The notes under the pieces were generated by a model that was given only the letters and a program-made list of their open reading frames with translations, was not told the origin of the DNA and did no database searches. This document shows positions 33,570 to 46,140 of a stretch of DNA of 64,000 nucleotides, piece by piece; the first letter of the stretch is position 1; the number at the start of each line of letters is the position of its first letter. Location of the stretch: positions 558,001-622,000 of the forward strand of contig BLLK01000046.1 in NCBI GenBank assembly GCA_021927905.1, given 5' to 3'. The position numbers and the translations under genes were made by a program. This stretch comes from Chaetoceros tenuissimus. Lineage: Eukaryota > Bacillariophyta > Thalassiosirophyceae > Chaetocerotales > Chaetocerotaceae.

Positions 33570-36500
33570 TTATTTTAAATATTGATTTCCGCTCGCTGTA
33601 ACTTCCAACTCAATAGTTTCAATTTCACTTTCATATGTCTCTGAAACATCTTTCCTTAAATCTTTATCTTCCTCTATTTTGTTCAGACTCTTGGGTAGGC
33701 ACTTCATTTCACAAGTACGAACACAATTGTTCAACGCAAACTTTCCACTGCAAACCTTTTTCAATCTCTTCTGGCACTGCGAAGACGCCGTTGTTTCCGG
33801 TGTGCACTTTTTCTTGAGTCTTCGGTTTACTCTCTTACATGCCTTCAAGTTTCGTTCAATGGCACAACTCGATCCTGTGTTGGTAGAAGGTTGTTCTACT
33901 CTCTCGTCAATCGGTCTTGAAGTCGGAGTCGTGGTAGCTTCTGAGGGCGATTGAGTCGGAGAGCTAGTCGGAGTGGCAGATGGCGCGGATATTATTGGCG
34001 ATGCACTAGGAAATGATGAAGGAGCGCTTGAAGGTTTCGAAGATGGTCGAGTTGATGGCTGCAAAGTTGGCGCTGGAGTTTGATTTTTAGTTGGACTTTC
34101 TGTCCTTAATTTTGGTTCTTCTCCGCAAAAAACTGGTTCTCCTTCTCCTAGACATGGAGGTGCCGGTTTATCTGGCCAAAATACTTGGCTTTTGCTCAGC
34201 ATTTTATCAGAACTAAATCTATGCATGTTTGGCAGGACATATGATAAATCACTATCGGAAACTCCCATCCACTGAAGGATTGGTTTCCATTGTGCCTCCC
34301 AAGGCAGCTCAGGCACAAGTCGTATTCTAAAATCCCCAGGTGGGGAATTCAACTTTGATTTGACGGTAATATCATCGGGATATCGGCCAAGAATTTGTCT
34401 GCCTCTAACTCTTCCTCCAAGCATTATGGAGTGTCCACTCCAACCATGGTCGCTTCCTGACGAAGAATTAGGAGTTCTAAGAAATATTTTAGCATCTTAT
34501 TAACATGACGGCAACTAAACTGGCTATATGCAAAAATAAACACTTACAAAGTTCTACCAAATTCACTAGAAATGAGAATTGTCACTTGTTCATACAACCC
34601 CATCTTCTTAAGCTCCTGTACAAGCTTTTGAAGGCCTTGGTTTAACATGACCATGTGATGATTCATGTTCTTGAGCAAATTTTTGTGATGATCAAATTCT
34701 CGGAGAGGTACATAAAATAAATCTCTATCTGAACCCCGACATTTATTTGCACCAATCATTTGCGCAACTGATTCGAATTTTTTCCCATACCCATAAAGTT
34801 CTTCTCTTGTATAGGAAACAGTTGCATTCATTTCAGCTCTTTTTGTCCCGTCGTTTTCTCGCACTTCATACCAAGCATCAGTCCAAGCATCGGTGAAAAC
34901 GTTTCCTGTACCACGTGATTTCCCATTTATTTGGTCCCCTTTCCTGAGACTGTAGAGTGGTAATGGTTCAGGGAATCCAAGATCAGAATCTAGACTATGT
35001 TTGGCAACACTTTCACTTTTTCCTTGGACATTTTTATATTGTGTGTCTACAACGAATGAGTTCACTTTATATCCACTTTTTTCGAGTTTGTCTCCAAGTC
35101 TTCCCATGATTGCAGTGTCTTTCATTTGGCCATATGGGTCGACTTTACCAGATTCTTCCTCCATCGCATCATGAGCAAAAAGAGTCGTCTTACTCCGCGA
35201 TTCAAAATTTGTGCCTGTAATATCGCCTGAACTTAGAGCTCCGATACCTGCAACAAAAAGGGCTTCATTGGCTAGGTATGATTCTTGGAGAAATGGTATA
35301 GCTGGATGAATACCATAATTCAGACAGGGCTGAGCTTTGGGGGTTGAGGGTATTGATAGCAGCTGGTTTTGGTTGAGTTTCAGGGACTGCCTTGCGTGGG
35401 CATAATGGGCATAGGAACTTTTTCCTCCACAACCAGTATTTGGTACAAGTAAATTGTACGCGTCTAATCCGCCTCCTAACATAATATGCACAACTGCCTT
35501 GTACGGTTTACATGTTTTAGTGGCCGCCCCTTTGATTGGGCGTTGTATTTTGGTATTTTGGAAAGATCCTGAGGTATGAAATTCGGGCGATGACAAAATT
35601 AATGATTGTGCTCTTCTCAATGCTTCGTGATCACAATGAGTTCGACGTGCTGAATTATATTCAGATGAAACAAGATCCCTACTGGTTTTCTTCATCCTTC
35701 CACTTGTAAGAAGAGTGATGAGTTGGTCCACAATAGTCTCTGGGTCTTCAGCGTCACTGTATCCAAAATCAAGATGACCATTAGAGTAATTAAATTGTCC
35801 TGGCTTTTGGTCACTCCAGCAAAAACGGCTGCCTAGGCCTTGAAAACACGAGTTGAAACCATATTCAACAAGATAGTAAAATGAATTGAGCATAGACCAT
35901 GCCTTTGAAAACAAAGTTCCTTCCGGTGAGACTAAACCAGCATGTGAAACTGCACCAGGAGTCGAGTATGAAGTTGGAAAGAAGCTGAAAATACTCTGAA
36001 AATGATGTGACATTCCACCTAGACGAGATTCAGCATTGCGAAGCCCACTGATCTCATCTACATAAGTCTCTTTGTATTCCATACTTCTCATCACTGATAT
36101 GTACTTGACTAGAGGTTCACGAATAGAACCATATGAACTATCTTGATCTAGTACTGTAGATCTGCTCTCAGAATTGAGGAAAATAGAAGCGAAGGTTGCC
36201 GCTAGGTCACCGTAATTTCCAGATCCGAAAGTATGTTCTCCACTTTCAAAGGATCCACTTGTGAATGCCTCTACAACTTGTAGATAAAAGTCTGGAGAAG
36301 GATTTGAAAAACCACATCTTTGTATTAATCTTCTCACCACATAAGGCGCAGTATTCCTATGATGAAGGACATGATCGATAATAGCTTCAGTTTCGTCATG
36401 AGCAGCCTTTTCTGTTGCTAATATTTTCCTTCCTGATAATCCTCTTACATCTTTATCGATCATGAAAAATGTTGGAGGATTTCGAAAGTTGTGTGAAGAG

Positions 36501-39500
36501 ACGAGTTGACCTGCATTGTCTCTAAGAACTACCTTATTTTCAACATTTTTCAAGAAGAATTTTCGTCCAAATTCATCTGTGACCTCGAAGACCACATTGT
36601 TGTCATACACATAATTGTCCTTAAAGTGCACTATTATCTCGCCATCGTTGCATTCGATTTTTCTTGACATTTGATAATTAAACGGTTTTGTTGGTATTGT
36701 AATATGTAGTCTTGTCAGGACTTCGCGAATACTGGTTGGATTTTCATTGAATACAGAGATCACTTTCGTTTCATATGAGCAACGGCAGTAATCGCCAACT
36801 ACTTTGCAATTAGATCCTGTCTTCTGCAACTGACATCCAGATGTAGCAATAGGAAAGGAAGAGTCCCAGTGCGCTCGGAAAAATGTTAAGCTGTGATAAT
36901 CTGCATTGGGTGCCTGTTGTCTTTCAAGGGCAACCTTCCCATCTTTCGAAACTACCATGAAAGTTTCGCATTTTTCATCTTTCTGCCAGAATAGTCCATT
37001 GTAATTACAACATTTATCAATGCAATTGGAATCCATTTTGTCTATATTTTGTCTACAAAGCTGCAGACCTTTTTGTGCACAATTCATTTCAGCCTCATCA
37101 TAGCTTGTCTGTTGCCCAGTATAATCACAATCATACTGTGAAATTTTATCTTTATCGTCGCAACAGATTCCTATCCCCGCTACCCACGACGAATCCACAC
37201 AAAGCTGGTCACCATTATGACGAGCAGTTCTTCCATTATTCAAGAATGTTAGGTAGACGCACGGTGGATGCGAATATTCGTAGAAGATACCCGACTCAAC
37301 CTCCACCACATTTATTCTATCTAGATCGCATTCAATGCCTACACACTTGAGATCAGTGCTAAGTGAAATCGAAGCAGGATAGGTACATAATCCATTAGAT
37401 TCTTGACAAAGTTCCTCTCTGAGCTCTGAATTAGATCCAAGTTTAGTCACTTCAATCAAGTCTTCAGACGAAATGGGTAAAGGATTCGAGGATGAAATCT
37501 TCATATTTCCAAGAAGTTTATATGTACTGCCCTTATCTAGGAACGATTTTTTTCGTAAGTCGCTGCATAGAGGGTATTTATCTCCAATGTATTTTCCATC
37601 AAGACCCATCTTGGGGTAGACATCTCGTAACTCAGATTTTATCTGCATCGGATCGACTGAATTTATGATATCACCATCTCTCTTTTGTGTTTCAATATTT
37701 CCTTTTTGATGAAGATGCTAGTGAGATTATACTTCCATATTACTTTTTCAAATTTCCTGTCTTTGAATTTCTTACCTCTAGCCTTCTGTCGTGTAAAACC
37801 AGTGAAGCCTCTAGCTAGTTCCATAATATCAGCATTACTATACGTCAGAACCCGTTGCCCATCTTCGATCACGTGTGTACCATCTTTATTGAGAATATGA
37901 AATCCAACAGTGAATAATTGCAGTAACTCTCGTGCAAAATTCTCATCAGCGAATTGCACCTCACGATAATTTTGCCAGCTATATTCAGATGAGGTTCCAT
38001 CATAAAATGTCAACATTTCTCCCATTAATGCAGAATACATGACTTCACGCAAAACATCTCCATAATTGGTGAATGCATTTCTTGTGAATACATCATAGTA
38101 TGTTAGGTACATCTCTGTCTCATAAGATTCATCGTCAACAATAATGGGGAAAATCTGAGAAAGTGCCCATGCAACTTTCTGTCTCAGTTGGTCAAATGCG
38201 TTCACCGAAACAAGAGTCCACACATCGGTCTTGGAGTATTTTAGTGTGTACTTGTACCAAAGCGTGGGAACATCTTGATTCGACATTGGAACTTCCCATG
38301 CTAATGGAGCCCATTTATCGTTTGCCACTTCTCCTGAAAACGTCATTAAATTCAGCGTTCATTTTTACATTCTGATCACAGTGACAAAGAGAAACTTCAA
38401 ATGCTTACTTACCAGGGCTTCCACAAACAAGTGTTCCCTTCCTCTGGAGAGCTTTCCCGAGCACCAATGGAAGGGTATCAGTAGAAATAGTATCACCAAA
38501 CCTTCCCAAGAAATTGAAATTAGACTTGGATCGTTCCCATCTATCAGTTCCGTGCCATGTGTGAGCAGGGAAAAGCAAGTAACCATTTTCAGTCTTCCGG
38601 AATTGAGTAATTTTGCTACTACCTCCTGGATGATTATCCATACCATTTGTTGACTGGGTCCAATATGTAAAATCGTAAATGTTCAGCTCATCTGGATGAA
38701 CATTTTTCCAACACACTCCGTCGACAAGGACATGAAATTGTAAAGTATCTGCGTCCTTGATACTACAATTTTCTCCTTCGAACACAATATCTTTCAATAC
38801 TTCATTCTTGTCAGTGGAGGTGGATATCAAACGTGCGAAAGCTCCCAAGGTTTCTGGGCCGAAATTTGTATGTGGACAAGTCTCAGAGGTGTGTCGAATC
38901 CATCGCGACTTTTCACCTTTTCCGCATGGAGGTGGAATAGCAAAGAAAGAATCGTGCACCCTAAGATTTTTAATAGCATGAACATATCTACCACTTTGCT
39001 TTTGCATGTACAATATATTCGAAAGTGAAAGATCAATACTCTCCAACTTGGAAGTGGCGCTCTCTGTTGCACAGGTGTATTGATTACCAAGAGTACAGGT
39101 ATGTTCATTCAAATAAGTTCTTGGGACATTTGCACATTGAGCTACATTATTGGAATCTGCAACAGTACTTAGACCTTCATCTGATTGTGGTTTTTCCAAA
39201 GAGTTTTCAATCCAGTCTAGTCTTGAATCAAATGTAAAGTATTTATCTCCTTTGAGTTTGAGAAAGATGGGATCATGAGAGGAGCCATCTCTCTTTAGTG
39301 TGGAGCATTTATTCTTATCCAATTCAGGGATGTCACCGTTCAGAATGAATCTATCAAAACCGTTATCTCTCCACACTCGCACCCCGGTTAGCACTTCAGA
39401 GTCTACATCATACTTGGATAGGTCAAATAATGTCTTCGGTGTAACCCCCTTTAAATTAACAATAGGATTCCCTCCTCTGATTTCATAGCACTTATTATTG

Positions 39501-40465
39501 TAGACGATTGCAAATCTGTTGAAGGTTTCGGTCTTTTTAGCCTTGCAAATTCTATAAGATTTCACTCCAGTATAAATAAATGGCATATCCCCCTCATCAT
39601 ACTCTCCATCATAGCCAATCTCATCTGCGTCGTATGCAACTGTTTCACCATCTAATTCATACTCTTCATTATAATCTCCATACTCATCATACTTTGGCTT
39701 CTTCATGAAGAAATAAATATCATCAACGACTGTTCTAACATGTCCATCAATGCTAAGAGCATATCTATCACCTAACTTTGAGATTGTTAGAAACTTATTT
39801 AAATCTCTTCTGGTGAAAGCAGCACGCCTCCAGTGAGAATTAGAACCACATGGATGATTCAAGGATCCCTCAAATAGAGGTACGTCGCTTCTCATAACAC
39901 TGCGACTTCTCCACATGGCTCTATGTAGAGTAGTAGGAATATTATACATGTGATCATATAACCAATTCGAAGCATATGATAAGAAATCTTGATGATTCGT
40001 TACACCATGATCTCTTACATCTTGCAAATCTTTGCGTGTAGTTCCGAATGTCGTCTGTTCAAAAAATCTTGCTGCTTCTTGTTCGATTGTCAAATCATTT
40101 TCATAGGATTCTAAAATGAAGGATGTGTTTGGTGTCTCAGCAGAGGGAATTTGAATGGTGCAATATGTGTCATTTTCTTCACATGCAATTTGAAGGGTTT
40201 CACTATAAGGTCCGGCAACTCTTTGCCAATTCAAGGATTCATAAGATCTCGCCACTGGAGCATATGTCGACTTGGAATCAGTGGATTCAATTCGTTTTAT
40301 CAAACACATTTTGCCCTTTGGTGCTGGAGTGATTTGTACCAGAGATCCTGATGCAATGGTCACTGGAGATCCTAGGTTTGCTGTACATTCTATGATTTCA
40401 GCATGAACCGAGTAAGAGCTTATAATTGCAAAAAGCAATGTGACGAATAGCAGAATGTCTCTCAT
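33570..40465 (-). CDS. Secreted DUF1800-DUF1501 fusion protein
   Basis: Four exons, 40465-38413, 38333-37776, 37701-34548 and 34476-33570, with introns of 79, 74 and 71 nt, give 2223 aa. The start is the ATG at 40463-40465; upstream is only TTG. Residues 1-25 form a signal peptide. A DUF1800 region begins about residue 130 (AARFFEQTTFGTTRKDL). It continues with FADENFARELLQLFTVG and LARGFTGFTRQ, a DPMQIKSELRDVYPKMGLDG stretch, and VRRLIQRCGFSNPSPDF. A DUF1501 region follows from about residue 1600 (HIMLGGGLDAYNLLVP, ILISSEFGRTLTPNSSSGSD, HGWSGHSIMLGGRVRG). The C-terminus has a PSxPS linker and a basic Cys-rich tail. In bacteria the two domains are encoded by adjacent genes and are probably exported; their biochemistry is poorly known, although DUF1501 is related to the sulfatase/alkaline phosphatase fold. 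Confidence 0.88.
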
Positions 40466-41060
40466 TGGAACTATGTAGGTCCTGCAGTCTTGCAAGTAAG
40501 TAGTCTAGTGTATGTCACTCTAGTTGATAAGCAGGAGAGAGGTAAGATCCCAACGTAAAGGGATATATCTAAACTACTACGTGGAGATCAACCAAGTATT
40601 ACTGCAGGTAAGTACAGGTTTCAGCAGTTGTTGTTAACTTTGAATTGAAGTACAAGGGTACAAGCGAATAAAGCATTAAATACCCATTATTCATTAATTT
40701 TGGAAAAAGTTTGAACTTTTGAACTTGCTCGCTGACAGTCATCAATTTGCAAGAATAGCTCATAAAAGTTTTTTTCATCCGTTGTCGTACGTAGTAGCAG
40801 TTCTTATCAAAGAAGAAGAATCATAATCACCACAAAAGAAGGTTAGTACATGTTAGTACCTTAGTTAGTGTAGCTACCACAACACTGCAACGAGACGAAA
40901 CCAAAAAGCAACAATATGTCAAGTAGCAAGTGTGAAGTGTGAAGTGTGTGCTTTCTCATTATTTCCACTCACTCTAACTAGTAGACTGCATTATTGCTTT
41001 CTCTACTTACAAAAAGGCAGACCTTCATATCTCTGCAGCATCATAATTTTGCAAAGGAAA
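40466..41060. promoter_or_regulatory. Divergent promoter between the DUF1800-DUF1501 and cyclophilin genes
   Basis: About 600 bp between divergent starts. It contains CGTACGTA at 40786-40793. A plus-strand frame is open from 40932 into the cyclophilin gene but starts with GTG, so I treat it as 5' UTR. Confidence 0.45.
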
Positions 41061-41849
41061 ATGAAGCATCTTTGCACAAAAAGATACTTTCTCCCACAGC
41101 TTCTACTTCTCATCTTGCACAAAGTAGAATGCTTCAATATTGTACATAGATCATCAGTTATACTCAAGAGCTTTCAGGAAAGTGACCAATATAGAGCTAG
41201 TACATCATTATACAATTTCTTAGATGACTATAAAAACTCTATGGAAAGTGAGGACGCACAATCATCAGACGGTAATTTTCCACCTGCAATCTGTCCAAGC
41301 GAAATTCACAGAATAAGATTCAGCACCACGGCAGGGGACTTTACCATCAAATTAGATAGAGCTTTGTCGCCATCTGGAGTAACGAGATTTCTTGAACTTG
41401 TAGATGATGGATTTTTCACAGATCAATTATTGTATCGGGTTGAACCAGGTTTTGTGATACAATTTGGAGTTGCGTCGTCTCCGTTGGTGCAATCAAGATG
41501 GGATAAAAATTTAGGTGCACCTATGGCACCGCTTCCAGATGAACCAAATAGACAAGCTTTTCGAGCTGGTTCAGTGTCTTTTGCGGGGTCTGGACCAAAT
41601 TCGCGTAGTTGTCATTTGTTTATTTCATTGGGAGAAAATCTTGGAGATGCTCCTCACGAAGTGGTATTAGGAAACGTTGATGAAGAAGATGGAGGAATGT
41701 ATGTTATTGAAAGCATTGTCAAGAGACGAGTTGAAAGTGGTTATGGAAGCTTATTAGATATGCAAGGACCACTTTCGCTAGAGGGCAATGTGGCGTTAAA
41801 TCAATACCCTCAAGTAGATCGCATTATTGCTTGTGGTAGAATGTTGTGA
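41061..41849 (+). CDS. Divergent cyclophilin-type peptidyl-prolyl isomerase with an N-terminal targeting signal
   Basis: 262 aa from the ATG at 41061. Residues 1-23 are a hydrophobic signal-like segment (FLPQLLLLILHKVECF), followed by a Ser/Arg-containing stretch that could be a plastid transit region; the F after VEC resembles the Phe at the cleavage site of diatom plastid presequences. The cyclophilin domain starts around residue 82 (IRFSTTAGDFTIKL). LLYRVEPGFVIQFG retains the catalytic Arg and the PGF and Gln of the usual FHRVIPGFMIQ motif. The later SQFF motif is replaced by SCHLFISLGENL, and the Trp of the cyclosporin site is missing, so activity and drug binding may be reduced. Plastid, ER or secreted location is not decided. 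Confidence 0.8.
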   Translation: MKHLCTKRYFLPQLLLLILHKVECFNIVHRSSVILKSFQESDQYRASTSLYNFLDDYKNSMESEDAQSSDGNFPPAICPSEIHRIRFSTTAGDFTIKLDRALSPSGVTRFLELVDDGFFTDQLLYRVEPGFVIQFGVASSPLVQSRWDKNLGAPMAPLPDEPNRQAFRAGSVSFAGSGPNSRSCHLFISLGENLGDAPHEVVLGNVDEEDGGMYVIESIVKRRVESGYGSLLDMQGPLSLEGNVALNQYPQVDRIIACGRML

Positions 41850-42389
41850 TGAGTGCGATGAGAAATACTATAGGACTATTTGGACGGGGCATCACGGTTA
41901 TCACAGAGACAACGACGATACTGAGATTTGATTTCTTCTTTTGTTTTGATGATTTTGCACAGTGTAATATTTTTCATCCATACATTTCTCAGTTTGCAAA
42001 AAAGATCAAAGCTACGAGTAGATAATCAGCTACGTTCCTATTACATGATAAAATAATGATGAATTTTGTGATGCACGTTTTTGAATAAATTAATACACAG
42101 CAGCATTGATAAAATCTGTTTTTGTAGAATTGACTTCAATCAAAAGCCATCTGTTACGGATACTTTTTGAACTGTGTAGGTACTACGAGATCATATGCCA
42201 CGTCAGTGTTCACCTTTTCGACGAAAGTCAATCAAAGCGTTGGACAAAGGAGGATCTTTTTTCATCGTTTCATCAATCATCTTCGAAATCGCTGATGTTC
42301 ATGTAAGTCTGCATCAAAAGTAGAAATAGCATTCCAACGTTTTACTTTCTTGCCTATTCAAGTGTGATACTAACTGAAAAGAAACTACC
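41850..42389. promoter_or_regulatory. Intergenic region upstream of the sulfotransferase
   Basis: 540 bp of AT-rich DNA between two plus-strand genes. A 66-codon frame at 42106-42306 begins with TTG and has no recognisable features, so I do not call it. No RNA gene is seen. Confidence 0.35.
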
Positions 42390-43576
42390 ATGGCTATCAC
42401 AAAAAGCTTTGGAAAGCTAGTAGTTGGCTTGGCTATCACTATTGGATGCGTCGGAAAATTCAGTCCACATCTGTTTTTCAAGTTACCAAATGGATTCATC
42501 TTATGGGCTATAATGGGTCATCCAATGCCTCCCTACATTCTTCCAGGCCCTTATGAGGAAGGTAATACGGATTGGCTGAAGGATGGAGATGTGATTGTGA
42601 CACCAGCTGCAAAGTCTGGTACCACATGGATGCTGTTTTGTTCTCATCAGATCAGAGTGAAGGGCAATGATGAAAAATATCCATATGTTGATGTGTCGCT
42701 CAACACTCCATGGCCAGAACTCATCCAGACTCCTGGTGATTCATGGGAAACCCAGAGAGAGAAGTTCAACACTACCGTACTCGCTGATGGAACTGAATTG
42801 AAGAATTATTGGGATCACCCAGACTATCCATTCCGTGTTTTCAAGTCACATGATCATGCTGAGATGTTTGGAAGTTTGATTGGAAGTAAGAATACACCAA
42901 AGAAGGTCAAGTTCCTAGCTATGGCGAGACCTGCTCTTGATCAGATTGCTTCTATGGTTCCTTTCTTTGAGAGTCATAGTGAGGACTTCAAGAAGGTACG
43001 TTTTTGTCTAGCTAGGATCATCATTAGTTGTTTAGGTAATCAAGTGTCTTATTAGTTTCTTTCATGAGATAGCTATGGGGCGGGTTCCCTCCAGCAACTG
43101 GAGGTACTTATCGTGAGTTAGCTGTTGAGCGTTTTGAACAAGCTAAACCTGGTGGGATTTGGTGGGAACAAACCTTACCTTATGTACGCAGTTGGTGGAA
43201 TGTCAAGGATGAAGATAATGTTTTGTTTCTCCATTATGCTGATGCTGTGAAAGATCTTGATGGAACTGTGAAGAAGATGGCTGACTTTTATGGTGTGAAA
43301 CTATCGCCTAAAGAACACGCAAAGGTTGTAGATAGATGCAGTTACAAGTACATGAAGAGTAAAGAGCATTTGTTCGAGTATCAGATGCCTCTCAATAGAG
43401 GATTTGATGGAAAAACTATCATGAAGAGTGGGACTATGATCAGAAAAGGAAAGAATGAGGATGGGAAAAACATTTTCACTGATGAAGAGATTGCAGAATA
43501 TGCAAAGATTGAGGAAGACTTTTATGGTGAAGATAAGGAACTCCTTGACTGGCATAGAAATGGTTCTATCAAGTAA
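42390..43576 (+). CDS. PAPS-dependent sulfotransferase, membrane-anchored
   Basis: Two exons, 42390-42995 and 43073-43576, with a 77-nt intron (GTACGT...GATAG), give 369 aa. The start is in good context (ACCATGG). Residues 8-24 are a hydrophobic anchor or signal. VTPAAKSGTTWMLF is the 5'-phosphosulfate-binding loop of cytosolic-type sulfotransferases (TYPKSGTTW consensus). KFLAMARPALDQIASMVPF corresponds to the 3'-phosphate-binding region with the conserved Arg, and the C-terminal RKG near IRKGKNEDG fits the family's RKGxxGDW-type loop in shortened form. It would transfer sulfate from PAPS to a small molecule or glycan; the acceptor cannot be read from sequence. Sulfotransferases are numerous in diatoms. 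Confidence 0.85.
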
Positions 43577-43725
43577 ACGAAGGAGATCTCGATTATTAGA
43601 AAAGTCCATGGTTGCACATTTCATGAATGATTTCAATATGGCACTTTTGGAAGTATCGTTGAAATCCCATATTCGGTGGAACATATAAAGTGCTGAAAAT
43701 TACAACATCATATTTTATGTAACAT

Positions 43726-45882
43726 TTAGCATCCTAGAGGTTTCTTCTCTTTGGTTTTCTTTTGTGAGAACTTTCCTTTCTTGTGCTTCTGTTGCCATTT
43801 CAAACCTCCAGAAGTACTTCTACCAAATCCGTCACCCTTGTCGAAATCATCTTCACCTGCTTCAAGAGGATCTTCAAATTCACCATCCCCACCATCATTC
43901 TCCTCGGCAACACCATCTAGATGAACATCATCTCCTTGACACGATTGAAGAGGATCATTATCAGTTCGTCGTAGTCCACGTCTATTGTTATTGCGCCTTT
44001 TCCTTTTGCGTTTCTTAGTTTCTGCAACTTGCATTCCTCTAGGAAGTAAGTACTTTGGAACGTGTTTCAAATGATCTTGAACTTTTGACACATGTGTAGC
44101 CTGTCTATCATGACGTAAAATTTGCAATTCTGATGGATTTTCTGCGAAGTGACTCTGCAATCTATTTGAGTTCAGAATTTCAGCCTTGATTTCAGCCGTA
44201 CGGGTGTCTCTTACTGCATTCTTTGTAACAGCTCTACTCACATCTTCTACACGGTACCTAAATCCCTCAATTTCATTCAAATCAAAGTCAAGAGGTGTCG
44301 GTTGCAATGTTACTGAAGGCATCTCTTCATTTTCATCATCAGCCATAGTTGGTGCAGTTGTTTGAAGTTCATCTGCTGCTGCATTTGAAGATGGGAGAGG
44401 TGGCTGAGATTCTTGCACCTGTGCAAGCATGTCAAGTTCTGTCATCGACTTCTCGTCAATCAGAGAGAAAGCAACTCCACTGCCTCCTCCTCTCGCTGTT
44501 CTACCAATACGATGTGTGTAAGACTCTGGAGAAAGAGGAAAATCTACGTTGACAACAAATGACACCCCTCTAAAATCAAGACCACGAGCGACTCCATACT
44601 CTGAATCCTTTTTTCTTTTAGACTTCTTCTTCTTCTTTTGTTTCTCATCATCACTCAACTCATCGTCGTTATCATGCTTGGACTTGGACTTTGCAGCTTC
44701 TGTACCTTCATCGGTTGCAATAAGATAATCAAAGTTTCCTACGTTGAATTGCTCAATCACATTCAATCTACTGCGAAGTGGTAGTTCCGAATTTAGAACT
44801 GCAGAACGAATGTGAAACTGTTCAAGAAATAACTTTAAACGATACCCATTGTCAATTGTATTTACAAAGAAGAGACCCTTTCCTTTCAACAATCCCAACT
44901 ACGCCAAGGACGAAATAGAACGTTCATTAGAACCATGAAAAATATAAGATATAACAGAACAAGAATTGTTTCAGACTAACCTTCAAAAATACATAAATAA
45001 CTAGACGTTTGTCATTCTTTGGGAGTGCCAGATAAAACTGAGTTAAATTGCCTTCCTTCCTTTTCTTTGTCAATGCATTATCTTCTTCTTCCAACTTCAA
45101 AACAGCAGGTGAATGTAACACGACCTTTTTCAAAGCATTCAGCTCTGGTGATAGAGTTGCCGACATTAAGAAACCTTGGCAAATCTTTGGAAGATACTTC
45201 ATGATTTCAGTGACATCATTTGCATATCCTATGGACAAAGGGTAAGTAAAACAATCGAGAAGTAATGAAATTTCCATATGCAATAAATAGTCTCCTTACC
45301 ATATGATAGGACAAGATCGGCTTCATCTACTACTAAACTTTCAACCGACTCTTTCAATGTATCCTTCAAAACATTTCCATCTCTTTTCACATGTGTTAGG
45401 AGACCAGCAGGGGTCGAAACAATGATATCAGGTCTATCTCTCAACATAGCTTCTTGTTGTGCAAGAGCCGATTCGCTGGTATTCTTTCCGGATGACAGTG
45501 TTGCCACCGAGATAATCTCATCACAATAATAAATCAAACTATTAATTGTTTTCGTAACCTGTGTACATAGTTCTCGAGTTGGGACGAGAATCACAGCCTT
45601 TACAAATCCATCATCATTGTCATCATCATTTTCAGCTTTACTCAAAATCTTTTGTAATATAGGAAGACAATATGCAAGAGTCTTCCCCGACCCAGTTCTT
45701 GCTCTGACCAAAAGATCTCTACCTGATGTAATTGCAAGTGGCAAACATTTTGACTGAACTAAAGTTGGTCTCACAAATCCAAGACGGGAAAGTCCCTTTC
45801 GAAGCCTTCCGTCAAGCCCAACAGTAGTACAAAGCGTTGCAAAAGTATCTTGCGGATCAAGCAGTGATTCTGTATTCGGCAT
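43726..45882 (-). CDS. DBP9: DEAD-box RNA helicase DDX56/Dbp9
   Basis: Three exons, 45882-45300, 45228-44981 and 44898-43726 (introns 71 and 82 nt), give 667 aa. Helicase motifs run in order: Q-motif region with RPTLVQSKCLPLA, motif I ARTGSGKT (~residue 60), Ia PTRELC, Ib TPAGL, II VDEAD (DEADLVLSYG is characteristic of this subfamily), III SAT, and VI HRIGRTARGG. Between motifs IV and V is the acidic/lysine insert after IATDEGTEAA, also typical of DDX56/Dbp9. The C-terminus is basic (KKRKRKRRNNNRRGLRR). The family acts in assembly of the large ribosomal subunit in the nucleolus. It is convergent with the sulfotransferase. Confidence 0.92.
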
Positions 45883-46140
45883 GTTGGTTGGTTTATGTCA
45901 ATCTAATACAACATCACATCATCATAAGAACCATCATAACAGAAAAAATCCCATGTTTCATTTTTCTCTATTTATTTTATTTGAATGGACCGCGACTACT
46001 CCCAACATGATGAGGTTTTCAGTCCCGCTTTAGATAATCGGAAGATGATGGATGACACCTTTTTGTATTTCAACTTCAACCTTACTTTAGACATATATAT
46101 TTCTGTTAACATATAAATTACCCTTTTTCCCTTTTATGAT

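Noticed and set aside
40932-41060. 43-codon upstream extension of the cyclophilin
   Set aside because: It begins with GTG; the ATG at 41061 precedes a good targeting signal.
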